A stretch of DNA of 25,275 bases, taken from positions 1 through 25,275 of the forward strand of contig CAZDAW010000046.1 in assembly GCA_964503685.1 (NCBI GenBank), written 5' to 3'. A program made the position numbers and the translations under genes. The DNA comes from CAZDAW01 sp964503685 (GTDB lineage: Bacteria > Chloroflexota > Anaerolineae > Anaerolineales > Anaerolineaceae). Below, one piece after another: positions 1 to 7,407 of this stretch. The stretch's first letter is position 1, and each line of letters begins with the position of its first letter. The notes beneath the pieces are model-generated. The model did not search any database. It worked only from the letters and a program-made list of their open reading frames with translations, and was not told the DNA's origin.

Positions 1-117
1 GGTTTAAGCGGGAGGCCGATAAGGCTTCCTCTGATCTTGGGATTCTCTTATTGTGAATATTGCGGTACAATCAACCAACTCGCGTGGCATATCCTCATAT
101 TCAAAAGGAGGAGATTG

Positions 118-669
118 ATGAACTATATTTTTGTTCCGATGAACAAAGAATATGCCGATCAAATCGTTTCTCAATGGAAGTATCAAGGAGAGTATTCGAT
201 TTACAATTATTCCAATGAGGCTGAGCACATCCTGGATGACAGAGGCTGGGGGAAAAGTTTGTTTGCCGTGCTTGATGAAGAGGGAGATTTGATCGGCGAG
301 CTTACGATCGAGTTTTTTAATAAAGATGATGATTTTATTGAATACGAAGACTATCGGGATGAAGTTATCCAAAATGCAATCATGTGGGTCGGCTTTGGAC
401 TCAAACCCGGATTAACGGGCAGCGGGATGGGAACAAGCTTTGTTACCGCGTGCGTGGAGTTTGCAATCAACCGGCATCATTACACTGGCGAATATGTTGG
501 ATTGGGGGTTGCTGCGTTTAATAAACGGGCGATTAAGGTTTATCAGCGGTCAGGTTTTTGTATTATCAATCGAACGATGGCTGAAGTCAATGGGAAGAAA
601 CTTGAAGTTCTCGAGATGAGGAAAAAGTTGCAAGGTAAAAGTAGCGTAAATTACGGGGGAAACCGTTAA
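118..669 (+). CDS. GNAT family N-acetyltransferase (RimJ/RimL-like)
   Basis: Predicted acetyl-CoA-dependent N-acetyltransferase of 183 residues; the substrate is unknown. The fold is suggested by a central strand with LIGELTIEF, then WVGFGLKPGLTGSGMGTSF, in which GSGMG is the acetyl-CoA pyrophosphate loop, and a C-terminal NKRAIKVYQRSGF, the usual GNAT motif before the last strands. The frame stays open upstream to a TTG at 37, but ATG 118 is preferred because AAAGGAGGAG lies just before it (about 104-113), and the upstream residues are not GNAT-like. It is followed by a 152-base gap before the GGDEF-EAL gene, so it is probably not in that operon. The family call is firm; the closest subfamily is a guess. 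Confidence 0.85.
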   Translation: MNYIFVPMNKEYADQIVSQWKYQGEYSIYNYSNEAEHILDDRGWGKSLFAVLDEEGDLIGELTIEFFNKDDDFIEYEDYRDEVIQNAIMWVGFGLKPGLTGSGMGTSFVTACVEFAINRHHYTGEYVGLGVAAFNKRAIKVYQRSGFCIINRTMAEVNGKKLEVLEMRKKLQGKSSVNYGGNR

Positions 670-821
670 ATTCTTGCTGATTTATTGGCTGAAAATAACC
701 CGTATTAAGAAATTTCAAGGCGAGCATAGCCAATCTTTATGAAAATTTTACGCGAATCAGTGTATTTAGAAACTGACGTGCCGATAATATATTACCCTGA
801 AATCTTTAGGGAGGATTTCTG

Positions 822-3323
822 TTGGTCATGTTTCGCAAACTTTTTACTCAAGCATTGTTTGCTCCACTGGGAGCCGTCTTCTTTATCTCAATTGGTTATC
901 TGGGAATCAGTCTGTTGGCTGACCAGTGGACGGCGATGGTTTATTCGGATGTCAACTGCCTGATAGTTGATATGCTGGCCGTGGCTATGCTTTTTATTGC
1001 GGCAATCAGCAGCGTCAGGGATTCCCGGCGAAGCGGCTTGGCCTGGGGAGTCTTGGCAATGGCGATGCTTTTTTACACCCTGGGTGATTTCGCCTGGTTA
1101 TACCTGGACGTTTACGTAAAAACCTCGCCACTTAACTCGGTCCTGGGCGGGCTGTATCTCTGCTATTATCCCCTTTTCTTGATCTGGACCTTATTGCTGC
1201 CTAAAAGCGTTGAAACCAGGCTGAAGCGGATCAAACGCGCCCTGGATATTGCCATTATCGTTGCGGCGTCTTTTCTGGTTTATTGGAATTTTACGATCGC
1301 TCCGGCTATTGCGGAACCCAGGAGTTTTGTTGAATATGGGCGTTATGTGGTCATGCCTGTTCTGGGCTTGCTGATGTTGAGTGGGGCGTTGACTTTGACC
1401 AATCGTCTTGTCAGTGAAAAAAGTGGAATGGCGATTGTGTTTGTTTTCAGCGGCGCGATTATTCTGGTCATCACAGATGGAATCTACAGCTATCAGGCGC
1501 TGCATGGCATGTATGCCAGCGGCGGGGCCCTCGATTTTGGATGGATTGCTGCATTTTTGTTGACTGCCCTGGGCGGCGCGGCGCAGGCTCAGGGGAGTAA
1601 GCCTGATGCTATTTTTCGGATGCCGCGTCCAACATTTAATCGTTTATTGGAGCGATTGAACGGCTTCTTCCTTTACCTTCCTTATGTATTGCTGATGGCA
1701 GCTTATGCTCTATTAATTGAGAGCAGCATCCAAAATGCCCGTACCGGATTCCTGCCCATGGCTATTGGGGTTGGCATTATCATCATTCTGGTTATTGCCC
1801 GGCGGGTGGTTACTCATATTGATAATACCCGGCTAAATGATCAGCTTGAACATGCTCTGGAAGAAGTTCGCCGGCAGGCCCTGGCTTTGACGCAAACGAA
1901 TGTCGATCTGCAAATCGAAATCACTGAACGGAAACGAGCCGAAGAGCAATTATCACATGATGCCTTGCATGATTGGTTAACCGGCCTTCCGAATCGGATG
2001 CTGTTCACTGACCGATTGGGACAGGCGATTGAATATACTCAGCGCCGTCCTGATTATCCCTTCTCGGTTTTGTTCCTCGATCTGGATCAATTTAAGATCA
2101 TCAATGACAGCCTGGGACATAAAATTGGGGATGAATTATTGATCGAAGTCAGTAAGCGTCTTCTGAAATGCCTGCGAAGCAGTGATACTGTCGCGCGCCT
2201 GGGCGGCGATGAATTTGTCATCCTTCTTGAAAATACAGACGGGGAAAATTCGGCCACTTACGTAACTGAACGGATTCTAAGAGAATTTGAGATGCCTTTC
2301 CGATTGGAAGAGCAGGATATTTTCATGACGGTGAGTATTGGCATTGTGTTGAACGTGTTGGGTTATAACAACCCTGATGAAGTATTAAAAGATGCTGACC
2401 TGGCAATGTATCGGGCTAAGGAACTGGGTAAAGCTCAGTCGGTTGTTTTCAGTCAAAACCTGCGTGTTCGGGCAGTTAACCGTCTTGAGATGGAGAACGA
2501 ATTACGTCAGGCGCTGGCGAATAAAGAATTTGAACTTTATTACCAGCCGATTATTGCTATTGGGACAAATCATATTATGGGGTTGGAAGCCTTAATCCGC
2601 TGGCGTCATCCCAAACGCGGGTTGTTGCCGCCGGTTGAGTTTATTCCTCTGGCCGAAGAATCGGGTTTGATCATCCCGATAGGAAAGTGGGTGTTAAACG
2701 AAGCCTGCAGGCAACTCAAAAACTGGCAGGACGTGTTCTCTAACTGGCGCCATATTATTCTTCATGTTAATGTTTCGGGCAAACAGCTCTCGCAGCCAGA
2801 TTTCGTTGATGTCGTTCTGGATGCCGTACAAACCAACGGGCTTAATCCCAGGGATTTGAAACTCGAAATTACAGAAAGTGTTTTAATCGAGAATTATGAT
2901 GCGGCTAACAAGGCGTTTGAAGAGTTGAAGAATTTAGGCATTCAACTGGGAATCGATGATTTTGGTACGGGGTATTCATCGCTGGGTTATTTACAGCATT
3001 TCCCGGTGCAGACGATCAAAATTGATAAATCTTTTATCAGTGAAGTAGGCAAGGGTGGAAAAGAAACGGATATCATTCGAGCGATGATTGTGATGGCCAA
3101 AGATCTGGGTATGGATACTGTTGCCGAAGGGGTTGAAACCAAAGAGCAGTATGATGAATTGGAAAGACTCATGTGCCCCTACGGTCAGGGATTCTTGCTT
3201 TCAAAACCTCTGGATGCGGTTTCCGTCGAGAAATTTTTTACCACCTGGAACAGCGATGGATCGTTCATCCCCAGAATCGAAAGAACTGAACGGTTATTGA
3301 TGTTGAACCATGTAAAATCGTGA
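822..3323 (+). CDS. Membrane-bound GGDEF-EAL protein (diguanylate cyclase/phosphodiesterase)
   Basis: 833-residue bifunctional cyclic-di-GMP enzyme. Residues 1 to about 335 hold roughly eight to ten hydrophobic helices, an unassigned MASE-like membrane sensor. A helical linker (about 340-378, ending EITERKRAEEQL) leads to a GGDEF domain with intact GGDEF at 461-465 and an RSSD inhibitory site five residues before it. The EAL domain follows, with EAL at 589-591 and LEITES, IDDFGTGYSSLGY, KIDKSFI and VAEGVET all present, so both synthesis and hydrolysis of c-di-GMP look possible. TTG 822 is chosen because GGAGG (810-814) sits 7 bases before it; ATG 828 is the alternative. It ends 14 bases before a strong hairpin. 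Family certain; which activity dominates in the cell cannot be read from sequence. Confidence 0.95.
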   Translation: MVMFRKLFTQALFAPLGAVFFISIGYLGISLLADQWTAMVYSDVNCLIVDMLAVAMLFIAAISSVRDSRRSGLAWGVLAMAMLFYTLGDFAWLYLDVYVKTSPLNSVLGGLYLCYYPLFLIWTLLLPKSVETRLKRIKRALDIAIIVAASFLVYWNFTIAPAIAEPRSFVEYGRYVVMPVLGLLMLSGALTLTNRLVSEKSGMAIVFVFSGAIILVITDGIYSYQALHGMYASGGALDFGWIAAFLLTALGGAAQAQGSKPDAIFRMPRPTFNRLLERLNGFFLYLPYVLLMAAYALLIESSIQNARTGFLPMAIGVGIIIILVIARRVVTHIDNTRLNDQLEHALEEVRRQALALTQTNVDLQIEITERKRAEEQLSHDALHDWLTGLPNRMLFTDRLGQAIEYTQRRPDYPFSVLFLDLDQFKIINDSLGHKIGDELLIEVSKRLLKCLRSSDTVARLGGDEFVILLENTDGENSATYVTERILREFEMPFRLEEQDIFMTVSIGIVLNVLGYNNPDEVLKDADLAMYRAKELGKAQSVVFSQNLRVRAVNRLEMENELRQALANKEFELYYQPIIAIGTNHIMGLEALIRWRHPKRGLLPPVEFIPLAEESGLIIPIGKWVLNEACRQLKNWQDVFSNWRHIILHVNVSGKQLSQPDFVDVVLDAVQTNGLNPRDLKLEITESVLIENYDAANKAFEELKNLGIQLGIDDFGTGYSSLGYLQHFPVQTIKIDKSFISEVGKGGKETDIIRAMIVMAKDLGMDTVAEGVETKEQYDELERLMCPYGQGFLLSKPLDAVSVEKFFTTWNSDGSFIPRIERTERLLMLNHVKS

Positions 3324-3325
3324 AA

Positions 3326-3367
3326 TAATAAAAAAACACCCCTTTCCATTTGCTTTAGAAAGGGGTG
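3326..3367 (-). terminator. Intrinsic terminator for the sensor-domain gene
   Basis: A perfect 10-bp stem, CACCCCTTTC (3337-3346) with GAAAGGGGTG (3358-3367), has an 11-base loop. Read on the minus strand the stem is followed by a run of seven T and then ATTATT, the classic rho-independent form. It ends transcription of the minus-strand gene at 3389-4102. On the plus strand the stem is followed by G and A runs, so it is a weaker stop for the GGDEF-EAL gene. Confidence 0.85.
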
Positions 3368-3388
3368 GAAAAAGGGGGGAAAAGCAGC

Positions 3389-4102
3389 CTATTCCACTGA
3401 AGCCGGATCGGCGACTGCCGAGACTTCGGGCGCTGCTGGCGCCGCCGGCGCGGGAGAGAAATTGCCTAACATAGCCCGGGCAAATTTGCCTGATACCCAT
3501 GCCAATCCATTGAGAATATGCATCGAAGCAACTGCGAAGAGAACGCCGATCAGGCTGACCAGCAGAGCCTTATCCAGCCGATCGATTGCCCACATCGGGT
3601 TCCAGATTGTGTTGCCAAAATCGATGGTGATTTCAGAGTGGACCCACTGATAATAGAAGGGCATGCCAATCAGCGAGAGCGAGATGGATGCGAGGGTGAC
3701 AAGAGCGACAAAGGATATCACCCCCATAGGGAATTTGGCGAACAGAAAAGCCAGACCCTTCCAGGTGACGGGGTTTTTCAAAAGGGCGACAAATTTTTGC
3801 CACAGGTTCATGCCCGAAAGATCGAGATGGGTAATGGGGGGAATGTCTTCGTGAAGCAGCCAGATTGCCATTTTGCGTTCGAAGATGATTAAACCGTACC
3901 AGGCGGCAATGACGCCGGCTGTGATGAGCAAACCAACCCAAACGATAATCAATGGAACGCCCACCGATATGCCAGTGACCAGGAATATAAAATAGGCTAG
4001 TCCAAGCGGGAAGGCGAGAAACAGATAGAGAAGATTCAAATAAGTCTGGCTGCGGGCGGCCACACCAAAGAATTTTACGAGTATATTGGTAAAGGAGTTC
4101 AT
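3389..4102 (-). CDS. Free-standing 'sensor domain' membrane protein
   Basis: 237-residue membrane protein resembling the putative sensor domain (PF13796) normally found at the N terminus of actinobacterial-type histidine kinases. Visible hallmarks are the paired hydrophobic block LLYLFLAFPLGLAYFIFLVTG, repeated in diverged form as LAFLFAKFPMGVISFVALVTLA, and the intervening FERKMAIWLLHEDIPP. There are four or more membrane helices and an Ala/Pro-rich C-terminal tail, but no kinase or other output domain follows. ATG 4102 is chosen over ATG 4126 because AGAAGG precedes it at good distance. It is transcribed alone, convergent with the GGDEF-EAL gene and ended by the 3326-3367 terminator. Ligand unknown. 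Confidence 0.75.
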   Translation of the reverse strand: MNSFTNILVKFFGVAARSQTYLNLLYLFLAFPLGLAYFIFLVTGISVGVPLIIVWVGLLITAGVIAAWYGLIIFERKMAIWLLHEDIPPITHLDLSGMNLWQKFVALLKNPVTWKGLAFLFAKFPMGVISFVALVTLASISLSLIGMPFYYQWVHSEITIDFGNTIWNPMWAIDRLDKALLVSLIGVLFAVASMHILNGLAWVSGKFARAMLGNFSPAPAAPAAPEVSAVADPASVE

Positions 4103-4230
4103 TTTACATACCTTCTTATGTGTCATGAATAGATTATGCCGTTCAATCGTTTCTGGCAGGCTTATCTACTCATATATACGCACAGCATTTGAATAAGTTG
4201 CAAGGCGCGGCAGAAGGTACGGAAAAGGAA

Positions 4231-4947
4231 TTAGCCTTTCAGGCTGATACGGGGGTTTTCGGCTGAAATGATTTCGGTGCGCGCTCGCCCGCCGCAAAAG
4301 CGCTGAGTGAGTTCGATGATATCTTGGGCGATACGCTGCACTTCTTCGGGCGAGATGAGCGGCATCGCATCAATGTTAAATTCAACCGAGCGAGTCTCTG
4401 GTAATGTAAGCGTATGGTTGCTCTGTCGCCATACCCAGCGGCGGGTAAGAACGATATTCCCTTCAACGAAAATGATCTCGCCAGGATCAGGGTGTTCCAA
4501 TACGTCGGAGCCAAATGCTGTGAAGTCTTCGTTGCCGTTTGCAGGGCGCAGGGCAATATCGCTGGTCAGGTGATCGATAGCATGGCTGCCGGCAGGTATG
4601 AGATAGCGGAGTGAGATCAGATTGCCGATATCCACCAGGGCATTGATGGTGGGCAGGGGATCGTTGCGCAAAACCCGGCGGGTCATGGCTTCGATTGATG
4701 AACGAAATTCGCTGGGTTTAATTCCCAGCGCGCGAAAAGCTTCACGCCAGACTTTGATGCGCGGGTGTTCGTTGAGATTGTCAATTGTGAGACGCTGCCG
4801 CAGCGATTCTTCTTCGGCGCGCAGCAGCGCAATCAGATCGGCGGGTGAAGGACTGTTGGTTAAATCATAGGCAAGAACGATGCCGCGCACATAGCCCGGA
4901 AATTTGTTAAATATGCCAGCGTCGATGGAATAGAATAACTCGTTCAA
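4231..4947 (-). CDS. B3/B4 (PheRS beta-like) domain protein
   Basis: 238-residue stand-alone B3/B4 domain protein (COG3382-like). In phenylalanyl-tRNA synthetase this domain edits mischarged Tyr-tRNA(Phe); free-standing copies are suspected to edit or bind aminoacyl-tRNA, but the activity of this group is not settled. Recognisable features are HPRIKVWREAFRALGIKP, the PSEFRSSIEAMTRR stretch, a PTINALVDIGNLISLRYLIP segment typical of the family, and a late GEIIFVEGNIVLTRRWVWRQ. The start is TTG 4947, with GGAGG six bases upstream inside the end of the preceding SUI1 gene. Only 2 bases separate the genes, so translation is probably coupled and the two proteins may share a role in translation quality. 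Confidence 0.85.
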   Translation of the reverse strand: MNELFYSIDAGIFNKFPGYVRGIVLAYDLTNSPSPADLIALLRAEEESLRQRLTIDNLNEHPRIKVWREAFRALGIKPSEFRSSIEAMTRRVLRNDPLPTINALVDIGNLISLRYLIPAGSHAIDHLTSDIALRPANGNEDFTAFGSDVLEHPDPGEIIFVEGNIVLTRRWVWRQSNHTLTLPETRSVEFNIDAMPLISPEEVQRIAQDIIELTQRFCGGRARTEIISAENPRISLKG

Positions 4948-4949
4948 GA

Positions 4950-5318
4950 TCAGCCTCCAGATTTTTTTACGTGATATCCGCTCTTTTTGAGCGCTTCAAA
5001 GATGATTTCCCGATGGTCGCCCTGAATTTCAATCAGTCCGTCTTTGATTGTACCGCCCGATCCGCAAAGGCGTTTAAGGTTGCTGAGAAGGTCGCGCAAT
5101 GCTTCACCGGTCAGAGGAACACCGCTGACCAGGGTCACGGTTTTCCCTTTACGCCCCTTTGATTCACGCTGCACACGCACAATCCCATCGCGGGGCAAGG
5201 TCGCTGTTTCAGGCAAGTGAGCGCCTTTTTTGCAGACGCATTGCGCAACAGGCCGGCTGCATTTCGGGCACAGCCTGCCCTTTTCGGTTGAATAAACGGT
5301 GGGGTTTTCTTCACGCAT
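4950..5318 (-). CDS. yciH: SUI1/YciH-family translation initiation factor with zinc-ribbon N terminus
   Basis: 122-residue bacterial eIF1-like protein (COG0023). Residues 17-29 form CPKC-x6-CVC, a short zinc-binding knuckle. The SUI1 domain covers about 40-118 and has the family signatures GKTVTLVSGV, LKRLCGSGGTIKDG and IEIQGDHREII. By homology it would act on the small ribosomal subunit and influence start-codon choice; in most bacteria it is non-essential and poorly understood. ATG 5318 has only a weak purine-rich stretch upstream. The stop lies 2 bases before the TTG of the B3/B4 gene and carries that gene's ribosome site. It is divergent from the YwbE gene. Confidence 0.9.
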   Translation of the reverse strand: MREENPTVYSTEKGRLCPKCSRPVAQCVCKKGAHLPETATLPRDGIVRVQRESKGRKGKTVTLVSGVPLTGEALRDLLSNLKRLCGSGGTIKDGLIEIQGDHREIIFEALKKSGYHVKKSGG

Positions 5319-5397
5319 TGATAATGTCTTTTCTTACGGGTTGCCTCAAATTTTACACTATAAATACTTTTTGTGCAGTTCTGCTTTGGGGGGAAAC

Positions 5398-5427
5398 TTG
5401 TTTTTCCGCCTTAAATCGCGTTACAAT
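5398..5427 (+). promoter_or_regulatory. Possible sigma70-type promoter of ywbE
   Basis: TTGTTT (5398-5403), an 18-base spacer and TACAAT (5422-5427) match the -35/-10 pattern, each box in at least four positions. The predicted start of transcription would lie about 25 bases before the YwbE ATG. Sequence resemblance only. Confidence 0.4.
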
Positions 5428-5457
5428 TACCTGCGATGTAAAGGAAATATACCTGAT

Positions 5458-5655
5458 ATGGGCATACCAAAACGAAGCGAGATTCACCCGGGAATGAAGG
5501 TGCAGATTGTAGAAAAACAAAATCAACCGACCGGTCAGTTAACTGAAGGAACCGTAGCGCGGATATTGACTAAAAGTCCGGCGCATCCGCATGGCATCAA
5601 AGTGATGTTGACGAATGGGAAGGTAGGACGTGTGCAGGCAATTGTGACATTGTGA
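5458..5655 (+). CDS. ywbE: YwbE family protein (DUF2196)
   Basis: 65-residue small protein of the YwbE family, about the family's usual length. It begins MGIPKRSEIHPGMKVQIVEK, continues through TEGTVARILTKSPAHPHGIKV and ends GKVGRVQAIV, which is the whole domain. The fold is a small beta-barrel with KOW/SH3-like character; the function is unknown. The reading frame is open further upstream (to 5299), but ATG 5458 starts the conserved domain and has AAAGGA upstream, so the longer form is rejected. It is monocistronic: its own promoter-like boxes lie before it and a strong terminator after it. Confidence 0.88.
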   Translation: MGIPKRSEIHPGMKVQIVEKQNQPTGQLTEGTVARILTKSPAHPHGIKVMLTNGKVGRVQAIVTL

Positions 5656-5691
5656 TCTTACCGGATGTCCTTTAATGATGGGATTTTAATC

Positions 5692-5731
5692 AAAAAAGCA
5701 GAATCAGGCATACCTGGTTCTGCTTTTTTTT
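5692..5731 (+). terminator. Rho-independent terminator after ywbE
   Basis: A 17-bp stem, A6GCAGAATCAGG (5692-5708) with the complementary CCTGGTTCTGC plus T run (5713-5731), has a 4-base CATA loop and one mismatch or wobble. The T tract follows directly. The A run on the other arm would let it also work on the minus strand. Confidence 0.93.
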
Positions 5732-5770
5732 AACCCGCGACATACCTTGTAATAAATTCTACTATGCCAC

Positions 5771-5799
5771 TTGACATATAATGTATAACACAGTATAAT
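5771..5799 (+). promoter_or_regulatory. Near-perfect sigma70 promoter of the padR operon
   Basis: TTGACA (5771-5776), exactly 17 bases, then TATAAT (5794-5799): a full consensus on both boxes. The leader to the PadR ATG at 5835 is about 30 bases with AGAAAGG as ribosome site. So strong a promoter before a repressor gene suggests that it is held down by a bound protein. Confidence 0.85.
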
Positions 5800-5816
5800 A
5801 TATCATAAGATATTAT
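5774..5816. promoter_or_regulatory. Candidate PadR operator palindromes
   Basis: Two inverted repeats overlap the promoter. ACAT-ATA-ATGT (5774-5784) overlaps the -35 box and uses the ACAT/ATGT half-sites seen in several PadR operators, though with a shorter spacer than usual. ATAATAT (5795-5801) and ATATTAT (5810-5816) flank an 8-base spacer around the -10 box and start site. Autorepression by the PadR protein encoded just downstream is inferred, not shown. Confidence 0.45.
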
Positions 5817-5834
5817 GTAATAGAAAGGCAATCT

Positions 5835-6167
5835 ATGGATAATGATCAGTCATTTGAAAATGTGATACTCGAACTCAGGCGCGGCGTCATCGTGATGGCA
5901 GTACTCAGCCACCTTCAAGAGGAGCAGTATGGTTATTCGATCATGAAACTATTGGCAGATCAGGGATTGGATGTGGATCAGGGAACACTCTATCCGCTGC
6001 TGCGCCGTTTGGAGGGGCAAGGGTTGCTGGAATCACGCTGGCGTGTGGAAGAAGCCCGTCCGCGCCGCTATTATGTTATCAGCCCGACGGGCAAAGACGT
6101 TCTGCTGCGGCTCAAAGCAGAATGGAAAAAAATTGTTGAAACAATGAGCCGGATTATGAAAGAATGA
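5835..6167 (+). CDS. PadR family transcriptional regulator
   Basis: 110-residue PadR winged-helix repressor of the short class. Signatures: ELRRGVIVMAVLSHL (first helix), EEQYGYSIMKLL, then the recognition segment DQGTLYPLLRRLEGQGLLES and the wing RPRRYYVISPTGKDVL. The C-terminal helix (KAEWKKIVETMSRIMKE) would mediate dimerisation. It is followed 16 bases later by a HAAS-type membrane protein, the classic PadR neighbour; PadR usually represses its own operon, and here palindromes cover its promoter. AGAAAGG sits 6 bases before ATG 5835. The inducing signal is unknown but is often drug- or envelope-related in such pairs. Confidence 0.93.
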   Translation: MDNDQSFENVILELRRGVIVMAVLSHLQEEQYGYSIMKLLADQGLDVDQGTLYPLLRRLEGQGLLESRWRVEEARPRRYYVISPTGKDVLLRLKAEWKKIVETMSRIMKE

Positions 6168-6183
6168 AAGAGGAGATTGAAAG

Positions 6184-7179
6184 ATGAATCTGATCGATAA
6201 ATACATCAGTGAAGTTGGGGACTATTTGCCGGGCAGGCAGAAGGCAGATATACAGGCGGAGATCCGTTCATTGATCGAGGATATGCTGGATGAACGCAGT
6301 CGGGCGAGCAACCGCGCTCGTGATGATAATGGCTTGATTGTAGAGGTGTTGAAGGAATTTGGTTCGCCCAGGAAAATTGCTTCTTCTTACCTCCCGCAAC
6401 GTTATCTGATTGGCCCACAATTATTTCCTACGTTCATGCTGGTTTTGCGGATTGTATTCATGATTGTGGTCATTGTCACAGTGGTTACGCTGAGTGTTTC
6501 ACTTGTTCAAAACGCGCACAGTGTAGATGAAGGCATAAAGATCTTTACGCAATCCCTGGTTAATTTTGTAACTTCAGCCTTGAGCATTCTGGGCAATATC
6601 GTGTTCGTTTTTGCCATTGTGGAATGGTTGTCGCCAAAAGTATGGAAAGAGAAAATAGAAACCTGGGATCCTTTATCAATGGACTTACAGGAAGAATCGG
6701 AACGAATCAAGCCGATGGAAATGATCTGGAGTATCTTCTTTACAATTTTGGCGATACTGGTATTCAATTTTTATTCGCAGATCATTGGGATGGTTTATGT
6801 AATCGAAGATGGTACGTGGACGCGGTTCTTGAATTTGTCGGCTGAATTTTATCGGTATTTGCCTTTGTTGAACCTGTTATGGGGTTTGGATATTGTCTTA
6901 AGTATTGTCCTTGCCCGCGCAGGCCGCTGGCAGCCGGTTACTCGCTGGCTTAATGCAGGATTGAAGTTGGGCTTCCTCGTCATCATGATAGCTCTGGCAA
7001 CCGGCGCGCCGTTGGTGGAGATCAGTTCTGAATTTCAGCATGCAAACGAATCCTTTCAAGTGCTGACGAATTTATATCCCTTAATCAATTTCGGGATTCG
7101 GGGTTTCCTGGGAATATTTATTGTGATTGAGGGGATCGAACTGGTGAAACGCATATACAAAATGCTGAGAAATAGATAA
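6184..7179 (+). CDS. HAAS-domain membrane protein, PadR partner
   Basis: 331-residue membrane protein. Residues 1-75 form a HAAS-like helical domain (MNLIDKYISEVGDYLPGRQ ... EIRSLIEDML ... VLKEFGSPRKIASSYLP), which in known operons is encoded with PadR and is thought to pass a signal to or from it. About six hydrophobic helices follow (roughly 83-110, 125-150, 178-205, 225-245, 255-275 and 300-325). No transporter or enzyme motif was recognised in the membrane part. The start ATG 6184 is preceded by AGAGGAGA. It is the last gene of the padR operon, closed by the terminator at 7202-7236. It could be a membrane stress sensor; the function is open. Confidence 0.85.
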   Translation: MNLIDKYISEVGDYLPGRQKADIQAEIRSLIEDMLDERSRASNRARDDNGLIVEVLKEFGSPRKIASSYLPQRYLIGPQLFPTFMLVLRIVFMIVVIVTVVTLSVSLVQNAHSVDEGIKIFTQSLVNFVTSALSILGNIVFVFAIVEWLSPKVWKEKIETWDPLSMDLQEESERIKPMEMIWSIFFTILAILVFNFYSQIIGMVYVIEDGTWTRFLNLSAEFYRYLPLLNLLWGLDIVLSIVLARAGRWQPVTRWLNAGLKLGFLVIMIALATGAPLVEISSEFQHANESFQVLTNLYPLINFGIRGFLGIFIVIEGIELVKRIYKMLRNR

Positions 7180-7201
7180 TAGGTTGAATAATCTTTTGTT
7201 C

Positions 7202-7236
7202 AACGGTTCATCTGTAATTTCAGATGAACCGTTTTT
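7202..7236 (+). terminator. Terminator after the padR-HAAS operon
   Basis: A perfect 13-bp stem, AACGGTTCATCTG (7202-7214) and CAGATGAACCGTT (7221-7233), has a 6-base loop and is followed by TTTATT. It separates the padR operon from the secreted-protein gene. Confidence 0.9.
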
Positions 7237-7277
7237 ATTAGCAGTGATGTGTTCTTTGAAGGGGGAAGAATCTCTTA

Positions 7278-7306
7278 TTGATTTTGGAATAATAATATGC
7301 CATAAT
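7278..7306 (+). promoter_or_regulatory. Possible promoter of the secreted repeat protein
   Basis: TTGATT (7278-7283), a 17-base spacer and CATAAT (7301-7306) lie between the upstream terminator and the gene at 7408, giving a leader of about 95 bases. Four of six and five of six positions match the consensus. Confidence 0.45.
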
Positions 7307-7407
7307 GAAAATGGTCCATGTGAGGAGTTGTCCGGGTTCAACGTAAAATATATTTCCAAGGGTGGAATATTATTCATTCGAATACCATTTATAGGAGGCG
7401 ATGAATA

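Noticed and set aside
1..36. Short hairpin GGAGGCC/GGCTTCC at the left edge, considered as an upstream gene's terminator
   Set aside because: There is no T tract on the plus strand, the stem is short with a wobble, and the upstream context is outside the window.
3462..3892. Plus-strand open frames opposite the sensor-domain gene
   Set aside because: No ribosome sites, no domain resemblance, and they are complementary to a convincing membrane-protein frame.
4173..4203. TTGCAA and TATATA on the minus strand as a promoter for the sensor-domain gene
   Set aside because: The spacer is 19 bases and the -10 match is modest in an AT-rich stretch; not distinct enough to list.
5299..5457. N-terminal extension of the YwbE frame
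   Set aside because: The extension overlaps the SUI1 start region and a promoter-like element, and the conserved family starts at ATG 5458.
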